From NCBI GenBank assembly GCA_002314915.1, contig DCHU01000004.1, positions 1 through 11,619 of the forward strand: a DNA stretch of 11,619 nt, written 5' to 3'. How positions within the stretch are numbered: position 1 is the stretch's first letter; each line of letters opens with the position of its first letter. Shown piece by piece: positions 7,308 to 11,619 of the stretch. This DNA is from Caryophanales bacterium UBA1744 (GTDB taxonomy: Bacteria; Bacillota_I; Bacilli_A; RFN20; CAG-826). Position numbers and translations under genes: made by a program. The notes beneath the pieces were generated by a model that searched no databases, was not told where the DNA came from, and worked only from the letters and a program-made list of their open reading frames with translations.

Positions 7308-8240
7308 TTAGTTGTATTTCTTTTTGTGTTTGAGTATCTCGTATGGGTCAACTGGGGCAATCTTTGATTTGAAATACCTCAACTCGTTGTGTACCACTTC
7401 GACTGTAATTGGGAACAAATCGAGTATCTCGCCATCGAGGTTGACTCTTAATCTAGGCTCAACATCCACTTCAACTTTCTTGCATGGATAGTATTTGACA
7501 TAGTCAGTCTCTGGAAGTTTTCCTTTTTGGAACTTCAAGAGCAATGGGAGCAACCCTATTTTCTTAAATGTTCTAATAACCGAGAACTCCATGATGCCGT
7601 CATGTGGGTCTGACTCCAAACTTAGAGGAAGCATTCCGCCGCCCCATTTGCCGTTTGAGCAGTCGAACATGAACATCTGCTGTTCGTGTTCCTCGCCGTC
7701 ATCGATCTTGTACTTGACCTTCTCGAATTTGCATTTGAAAATCGTATTCATCAGCGCGGCGTTATAAGAACGCTTATCGGAATACTTTTTGCGGTACTCA
7801 ATCTCTTTCTCCAATAACTGAATGTCAAAGCCGGAACCAACGACGTTGAAGGCTTTGTGTTTTCCGTTTACCAATAGGTAGTCTAGATAAACCGGTTCCT
7901 CACCGATAATGTTGTCTAAGCACTTATCGATATCTATTGTGATGCCAAGGGTTCTAGCGAAATCATTGCCAGTGCCTGCCGGAATTAGGCCGATAGGGAC
8001 ATTTTTCGTGTCCATACCGTTCAATACCTCATAAAACGTGCCATCCCCGCCAATCGCGATAATAGCCGTGCAATCAGACGCTTCTGATGCGATTCTTGCG
8101 AGTTCCACGGAGTGTCCCGCATATTCTGAGACCATGAGTTTAAAATCCACTCCTCTTTCCTGGAGTTTCTTAATCAAAGTCTCAATCGCGTTTTGGCCAA
8201 TTGTCGATTTCTTTTTGCCAGAGGCTATAACGTAATACAT
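7308..8240 (-). CDS. YegS/DgkB-family diacylglycerol (lipid) kinase
   Basis: This 310-residue soluble lipid kinase most probably phosphorylates diacylglycerol to phosphatidic acid at the inner membrane face, recycling lipid released by lipoteichoic acid synthesis, as Bacillus DgkB does. The N-terminal catalytic domain has the nucleotide-binding GGDGT (64-68) and the PAGTGNDFAR motif (87-96). The C-terminal beta-rich domain has GGGM (200-203) and the NLDGE motif (267-271), which holds the likely catalytic acid. The length matches DgkB (about 300). The ATG at 8240 has no Shine-Dalgarno but a perfect TATAAT nine bases upstream. It follows trpZ on the same strand after a 47-bp gap without a strong terminator, so some read-through is possible. 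Another lipid or sphingoid substrate cannot be excluded. Confidence 0.88.
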   Translation of the reverse strand: MYYVIASGKKKSTIGQNAIETLIKKLQERGVDFKLMVSEYAGHSVELARIASEASDCTAIIAIGGDGTFYEVLNGMDTKNVPIGLIPAGTGNDFARTLGITIDIDKCLDNIIGEEPVYLDYLLVNGKHKAFNVVGSGFDIQLLEKEIEYRKKYSDKRSYNAALMNTIFKCKFEKVKYKIDDGEEHEQQMFMFDCSNGKWGGGMLPLSLESDPHDGIMEFSVIRTFKKIGLLPLLLKFQKGKLPETDYVKYYPCKKVEVDVEPRLRVNLDGEILDLFPITVEVVHNELRYFKSKIAPVDPYEILKHKKKYN

Positions 8241-8249
8241 GTCGAGTTG

Positions 8250-8255
8250 ATTATA
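8250..8255 (-). promoter_or_regulatory. -10 box of the lipid kinase gene (near-leaderless)
   Basis: TATAAT lies nine bases upstream of the ATG. A start site seven bases downstream would be at about 8243, leaving a leader of two or three bases. The -35 region 17 bases upstream (TTATTA) is poor. No purine-rich ribosome site lies between the box and the ATG. Confidence 0.45.
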
Positions 8256-8266
8256 TAGAAATTAAC

Positions 8267-8284
8267 AAGTGATAATAAACACTT
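8267..8284. repeat. Short inverted repeat after trpZ
   Basis: AAGTG and CACTT flank an eight-base AT loop just past the trpZ stop. The stem is short, AT-rich and has no T-tract on the minus strand, so it would be a poor terminator; it could slow polymerase or be chance. Confidence 0.3.
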
Positions 8285-8287
8285 AAA

Positions 8288-9076
8288 TTAATTCGAGAGG
8301 AGCACCCTATCGTTGAGAAGAGCTTCTCCAGCCTTCTCCTTGAAGAGGGTTAAGAGGCCATCCACTGTCATATTGGCGCGCTCTTCGCCTGAAATATCTA
8401 CGACTATCTGCCCGTTTTGCATCATTATCGTTCTGTTTCCCATCTCCAAAGCCATTTTCATGTCATGGGTGATCATTAAGCAGGTGATGTGGTTCTCTTC
8501 CACCACCTCTTTAGTTATCTTAAGAACTTGTTCTTGGGCTTTAGGGTCCAATGCTGCCGTATGTTCATCCAACAGCAAAAGCTTTGGAGTGTTATATGTT
8601 GCCATAAGAAGGCTCAATGCCTGTCTTTGTCCTCCCGATAAAAGGCCAACCGGCTGTTTCATTCTGTCTTCAAGGCCCATTTCTAAATATTTGAGTTTCT
8701 CTTTGAATACCTCTTTTTCCTTTTTGCTAACAAAAGAGAGCCAATTGCTGCCTTTTGAACAAAGAGCGAGATTCTCTTCGATAGTCATGCTTCCCGCTGT
8801 CCCAAGCTTAGGTTCCTGGAATAAACGGCCTATGTCTTTAGCACGTTTGTAACTCTTTTTTAGAGTGATGTCCTTACCATCGAGGAGAATAGAACCGTCA
8901 TCCGCAAGAAGCGATCCTCCGATGAGGTTGAACAGCGTGGATTTGCCCGCGCCATTAGAGCCGATAATCGTGATGAAATCGCCGTCATTCACTGTTAACG
9001 AGAGATTAGAGAAGACCTTCTTCTCATTTACTGTACCTTTATTGAAGGTTTTGGAAACACCTTTTATCTCAAGCAT
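8288..9076 (-). CDS. trpZ: Tryptophan ABC transporter ATP-binding protein TrpZ
   Basis: This 262-residue ATPase powers the importer formed with TrpY and TrpX. It has Walker A GSNGAGKST (39-47), Q-loop Gln87, signature LSGGQ (146-150), Walker B LLLLDE (166-171) and the switch His204 in ITHD. I chose ATG 9076 (MLEIKGVSKTF) because GGAGG lies eight bases upstream; a TTG at 9091 in the same frame would place the start on top of that ribosome site. The gene overlaps the trpY stop by 8 bp, so translation is probably coupled. The family alone (uncharacterised ABC ATPases next to PF04392 binding proteins) does not fix the cargo; the Trp T-box upstream of the operon does. It holds the only Trp residue of the three transporter proteins (Trp112). 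Confidence 0.92.
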   Translation of the reverse strand: MLEIKGVSKTFNKGTVNEKKVFSNLSLTVNDGDFITIIGSNGAGKSTLFNLIGGSLLADDGSILLDGKDITLKKSYKRAKDIGRLFQEPKLGTAGSMTIEENLALCSKGSNWLSFVSKKEKEVFKEKLKYLEMGLEDRMKQPVGLLSGGQRQALSLLMATYNTPKLLLLDEHTAALDPKAQEQVLKITKEVVEENHITCLMITHDMKMALEMGNRTIMMQNGQIVVDISGEERANMTVDGLLTLFKEKAGEALLNDRVLLSN

Positions 9077-9998
9077 TCTTTCTACCTCCAAACAATTTCT
9101 TTATTCCGTCCACTCCTCTTAAGACCGGTTCCTTAACGTATCTTGCAGATAAAGCGATGACGACGATGACTGCAGATACGAGTTTCAGGTATGAGGCAGG
9201 CATGTCCATCTTTAAGGCTAATGTGTAGACGAATCTGAAGAGGACCGCGCCGATAATCGCTCCAATTGCTTTTAAGCAAATACCTCTCTTCTTGAAGAAT
9301 AAGGTGCCGATCAACAAGGACGCCAAAGCAACGGTAACGATACCGCTGCCGATGTTGATATCCGAGGACTTGACGGAGAAAGCCATGAGGGAACCGGATA
9401 ACGCTGTTAATCCATTGGATATCATAAGACCGATAATCGTGATGATTGTCGGATTGATTGATGAGGACTTAACCATCTCAAGATTGTCTCCGGTTGCTCT
9501 TAGAGCAAGTCCGAATTTTGTCTTGAGAAGCAAAGTGATGAATGTCACAACAAGAGCAAGGATCAAGATTATGACCACAAGTTTGTAGTAATTATTAAGG
9601 AAGGTCGATGACAACAAGGATTTGAAGTCAGTGAAGATGGTCCTTGTCTTGTTGAGATTCAAAATTGAGGAATTGCCCATGACGGCAATGTTTATGGAAT
9701 ATAACCCAGTATTCACAACGATGCCGGCAAGGAGGGAATTGATGTGGAGTTTTGTCTGCAAAAACGCTACGACTAAACCTGATATCATTCCCGCTCCGAT
9801 CGCGGCAAATAAAGCTAAATAAGGGTATCCGGCGATGGCCACTACCGCACCAACAGACGCACCCAGCGTGAAAGAACCATCGGTTGATAAGTCACAGATG
9901 TTCAAGTTTATGTAGCTTATGAACAAGGCGAGGACCGCTATGGATGTGATCAAGCCGAGTTCAGATGCCGTCTGAAATGTCGATAAGAAGCCTGCCAT
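9069..9998 (-). CDS. trpY: Tryptophan ABC transporter permease TrpY
   Basis: This 309-residue membrane protein forms the translocation channel. It has about eight hydrophobic segments (roughly 14-32, 46-80 as two, 85-108, 138-158, 184-206, 216-234, 243-262 and 270-287) and is of the RbsC/LivH type (BPD_transp_2). The cytoplasmic coupling loop ALRATGDNLEMVKSSSIN-like segment (165-182) is the characteristic ATPase-contacting motif of that family, and DLSTDGSFTLGA (36-47) is its usual first conserved block. ATG 9998 lies two bases after the trpX stop and its ribosome site is weak, so it is likely translated by coupling. The protein contains no Trp, which is unusual for a polytopic membrane protein of this size. 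Confidence 0.9.
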   Translation of the reverse strand: MAGFLSTFQTASELGLITSIAVLALFISYINLNICDLSTDGSFTLGASVGAVVAIAGYPYLALFAAIGAGMISGLVVAFLQTKLHINSLLAGIVVNTGLYSINIAVMGNSSILNLNKTRTIFTDFKSLLSSTFLNNYYKLVVIILILALVVTFITLLLKTKFGLALRATGDNLEMVKSSSINPTIITIIGLMISNGLTALSGSLMAFSVKSSDINIGSGIVTVALASLLIGTLFFKKRGICLKAIGAIIGAVLFRFVYTLALKMDMPASYLKLVSAVIVVIALSARYVKEPVLRGVDGIKKLFGGRKNA

Positions 9999-10000
9999 AA

Positions 10001-11011
10001 TTAGAATGATTCCGCTGTTGTTAATGTCTTAATAGATGTGCAATATGGGGCGAATTTTGTTTTAACATCTTCGATGTCGAATCCGATTTTTGCACATGTT
10101 TCGGTGTTGATTGTTGCAGTTCCGTTATCGAATGTCTTAACAGGATATGTTGCAACATCCTTGTTGTTTTTAAGAATGTCGACGACCATTGCACCGGTTT
10201 CTTTTCCAAGGTTAGCGTAGTCGACGCCATATCCGAGGAATGCGCCGTTCAACGCGAAAGAGTCCGCGCCTGTATAGTGTGGGATTTTTGCGTTTGCGAG
10301 TGTCTCGTATATTGATAATTCAGCTGTCATGACCGTGTTGTCAGATGGCGTGAACACCGCCTCAACGCCCTTCGATACCAAGTCTGATGCAGCCTGGATG
10401 ATTTCTGATGTGTTTGTGCCGGTTGCCTCAACTACTTCAACGCCTTTCTTGGCGAGGATTGATTTAGCGTCTGCAATTGGAGTTTTTGATGAGTCCTGAC
10501 CCAAATCGTATAAGAGTCCGACTTTCTTAGGATTCTCGTTCAATGCGAACATGAGGTTGAAGACTGAGTTTGTATCTAAATAGTCGCTTGTGCCCGTGAT
10601 GTTTCCGCCAGGTGCAGCAAGTGAGTCAACGATTTGGCATCCAACTGGATCGGAGACCGCAGCGAATACGACCGGAATATTGTTGTCTTCTGTCGCGGCC
10701 TGCATTGCCATAGCGACTGGGGTTGCAACACCGACCATAAGGTCGACATCTTTTGAGATGAAGTCTGAGATGATCTGATCGAGGACTGCTCTATCCGCGT
10801 TGCAGTTCTGATACTTGATATCGAACTTAACACCGCTCTTGCCTTCTTCTTTCAAGACTTCCTGGATGTTTTCGCAAATCTGATTGAGAGATGCGTCATC
10901 GACGTAATTGCAGATACCGATTGTGAAGGTGTCTGCTTGCTTTGACACTCCGCAAGATGCGAGTAATGTCATCGCTGATAAGATAAGACCTGTTCTAATT
11001 GATTTTTTCAT
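10001..11011 (-). CDS. trpX: Tryptophan ABC transporter substrate-binding lipoprotein TrpX
   Basis: This 336-residue extracytoplasmic receptor delivers its ligand to TrpY. The N-terminus is a lipoprotein signal, KKSIRTGLILSAMTLLASC, with lipobox LASC and lipidated Cys20, so it is membrane-anchored on the outside. The mature part has the two-lobe layout of the PF04392 ABC_sub_bind family: an opening strand FTIGICNYVDD, the conserved VGVATPVAMAMQ (92-103) and IPVVFAAVSDPV segments of the N-lobe, and AVFTPSDNTVM in the second lobe. ATG 11011 has AGGAGG at 11026-11021 with nine bases of spacing. It is the first gene behind the Trp T-box leader. It contains no Trp. Members of this family bind varied ligands; assignment to Trp rests on the riboswitch specifier and on the trpXYZ gene order known from streptococci. 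Confidence 0.88.
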   Translation of the reverse strand: MKKSIRTGLILSAMTLLASCGVSKQADTFTIGICNYVDDASLNQICENIQEVLKEEGKSGVKFDIKYQNCNADRAVLDQIISDFISKDVDLMVGVATPVAMAMQAATEDNNIPVVFAAVSDPVGCQIVDSLAAPGGNITGTSDYLDTNSVFNLMFALNENPKKVGLLYDLGQDSSKTPIADAKSILAKKGVEVVEATGTNTSEIIQAASDLVSKGVEAVFTPSDNTVMTAELSIYETLANAKIPHYTGADSFALNGAFLGYGVDYANLGKETGAMVVDILKNNKDVATYPVKTFDNGTATINTETCAKIGFDIEDVKTKFAPYCTSIKTLTTAESF

Positions 11012-11047
11012 TTTGTTTTTCCTCCTATAAATCAGTGCCTAGGATAG

Positions 11048-11333
11048 AAAAAGTCCCATCCCACAGCTTTAGAACTGCTGGGACAGGACATGAATTCAAT
11101 TCTTGTCTTGCGGTACCACCCGGCTTGGTGCAGATATTACTCCACACCCTCTTACGCATACTAACATATGCTGGCTTTGTTTACGGAGGCCTATCTCCGT
11201 CTCGCAATACTAAGCTTTCGCCTTTCCTCGAGCCCTCAGGAGTCCATTCGCATCAAGACTTGCAACCCTTCTCACCACCCAGGGCCTCTCTCTAGCAAGC
11301 GATTCGATGTTACTACTCTCCATCGCTGGTTAT
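11048..11333 (-). ncRNA. T-box riboswitch, tRNA-Trp specific (UGG specifier)
   Basis: This leader senses uncharged tRNA-Trp and allows transcription of trpXYZ when Trp is short. Visible elements in RNA order: GGAGAGUAGUAA near 11320-11310 (5' side of the specifier loop); AGAGAG at about 11292-11287; the GGUGAGAA distal-loop block in 11280-11267; the specifier region GAAUGGACUCC, with codon UGG at 11246-11244 placed exactly as in known T-boxes (GAA-codon-A), closed by GGAG/CUCC; a stem-III-like hairpin ACGGAG/CUCCGU (11200-11183); and the canonical T-box GGGUGGUACCGC (11121-11110). The terminator 11089-11053 follows, with TTTTT. GGG of the T-box and GACA downstream can pair with CCC and UGUC in the 5' arm of the terminator, so the two states exclude each other. 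The exact 5' end is inferred from the promoter. Confidence 0.93.
11053..11089 (-). terminator. Regulated terminator of the Trp T-box
   Basis: GTCCTGTCCCAGCAG pairs with CTGTGGGATGGGAC around an eight-base loop, giving about 14 pairs with one bulged G and two G-U pairs, followed by TTTTT (11052-11048). It stands 37 bases before the trpX start and is the off-state structure of the riboswitch. Confidence 0.9.
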
Positions 11334-11339
11334 GCCAAG

Positions 11340-11367
11340 AGAATACAATGGGTTTCAAACTTGTCAA
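11340..11367 (-). promoter_or_regulatory. Promoter of the T-box leader and trpXYZ
   Basis: A perfect TTGACA (11367-11362) is followed after 16 bases by TATTCT (11345-11340, four of six). Transcription would start at about 11333, just before the 5' strand of T-box Stem I, which fits. The promoter lies about 35 bp past the tail of the preceding terminator. Confidence 0.6.
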
Positions 11368-11400
11368 TTCGAATTTGCGTTTTTTGCTATTTATTTTTTG

Positions 11401-11432
11401 AAAGAAGAAAAAGACCTCGAATAATCGAGGTC
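11401..11432 (-). terminator. Intrinsic terminator of the thioredoxin-fold gene
   Basis: GACCTCGA and TCGAGGTC form a perfect 8-bp stem around TTAT (11432-11413), followed by TTTTTCTTCTTT. It ends the gene entering from the right edge and separates it from the trp leader. Confidence 0.92.
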
Positions 11433-11442
11433 AAATCCTTAA

Positions 11443-11619
11443 TTAATAGCTAGGCTCGTAGCTAGAACCGAGGAACCTGTCCGCCAAATGGTGGAACGAA
11501 TTTGTTGTTCCATCAGGTGCGTAACCAGCTTCTCCAGCAGCATATCTGCCGTTTCTGTCGATGATAACATTGGTTGGCCAACCGGTGACACCGAGCCATC
11601 TGCAGAATGTTGAATCATA
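11443..11619 (-). CDS. Thioredoxin-fold protein, C-terminal fragment
   Basis: Only the last 58 residues lie in the window; the N-terminus and any CXXC active site are beyond the right edge. The segment GVTGWPTNVIIDRNGRYAAG has the cis-proline loop (G-W-P-T) followed by the beta strand and turn typical of the C-terminal half of TlpA/ResA-like thioredoxin-fold proteins. It ends at TAA 11445-11443 and is followed directly by a terminator. A role in thiol-disulphide exchange is likely from the fold but cannot be confirmed without the active site; a redox-inactive family member is possible. Confidence 0.7.
   Translation of the reverse strand, partial: YDSTFCRWLGVTGWPTNVIIDRNGRYAAGEAGYAPDGTTNSFHHLADRFLGSSYEPSY

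Noticed and set aside
8313..8852. Long plus-strand frame inside trpZ
   Set aside because: It is antisense to an intact ABC ATPase with all motifs and has no ribosome site or family resemblance.
9077..9091. Earlier trpZ start at TTG 9091
   Set aside because: It overlaps the GGAGG that serves ATG 9076, and adds residues not expected before the first conserved ABC strand.
10999..11401. Plus-strand open frames through the trp leader
   Set aside because: They run antisense through a structured RNA with all T-box landmarks, have no ribosome site and resemble no protein.
1..11619. UGA read as tryptophan (Mycoplasma-type code)
   Set aside because: guaA ends at TGA exactly at the conserved family terminus, trpY ends at TGA before trpZ, and TGG encodes conserved Trp throughout.
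1..11619. Mobile elements, CRISPR arrays, phage or defence genes
   Set aside because: No transposase, integrase, spaced repeat array or toxin-antitoxin-like pair was found on either strand; all long frames belong to housekeeping or transport families.

Overview
The window looks like chromosomal housekeeping DNA from a low-GC Gram-positive bacterium (Bacillota in the broad sense, possibly a gut Bacilli/Erysipelotrichia-like lineage). The evidence is a T-box riboswitch, a TrpXYZ-type transporter with a lipobox substrate-binding protein, an Xpt like that of Bacillus, and hairpin-plus-T-tract terminators. UGA is an ordinary stop (guaA ends Glu-Trp-Glu-TGA, trpY ends in TGA) and Trp is encoded by TGG, so this is not a Mycoplasma-type recoded genome. 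The lineage below phylum is inference. I see no mobile element, phage gene, CRISPR array, rRNA or tRNA.

Layout. (1) 1-1517, plus: phosphoglucomutase/phosphomannomutase, 5' end cut by the window edge. (2) 1501-3899, minus: a two-component pair, response regulator first (3899-3192), then the membrane sensor kinase (3192-1501), joined by a one-base TAATG overlap; the kinase gene overlaps the end of the mutase gene tail to tail by 17 bp. (3) 4000-4476, minus: a lone GNAT acetyltransferase with its own terminator. (4) 4618-6736, plus: guaA-xpt, a GMP-producing operon (Xpt makes XMP from xanthine, GuaA aminates XMP to GMP), closed by a terminator. (5) 6855-7232, plus: a small unrecognised membrane protein with its own terminator. 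(6) 7308-8240, minus: a YegS/DgkB-type lipid kinase. (7) 8288-11011, minus: trpX-trpY-trpZ, an ABC importer. Its 5' leader, about 320 nt long (roughly 11333-11012), is a T-box riboswitch whose specifier codon reads UGG, which identifies the ligand as tRNA-Trp and the cargo most probably as tryptophan. (8) 11443-11619, minus: the C-terminal end of a thioredoxin-fold protein, cut by the right edge.

The best-supported regulatory story is the trp operon: TTGACA promoter, Stem I with UGG specifier, T-box antiterminator, mutually exclusive terminator, then a strong Shine-Dalgarno before trpX. The three proteins it controls contain only one Trp in about 907 residues by my count. The most unusual pattern is that three minus-strand genes (response regulator, acetyltransferase, lipid kinase) lack a Shine-Dalgarno and have a TATAAT-like box 6-9 nt before the start codon, which predicts leaderless or nearly leaderless mRNAs next to genes with classical AGGAGG sites. 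I found no clearly new multi-gene system here.
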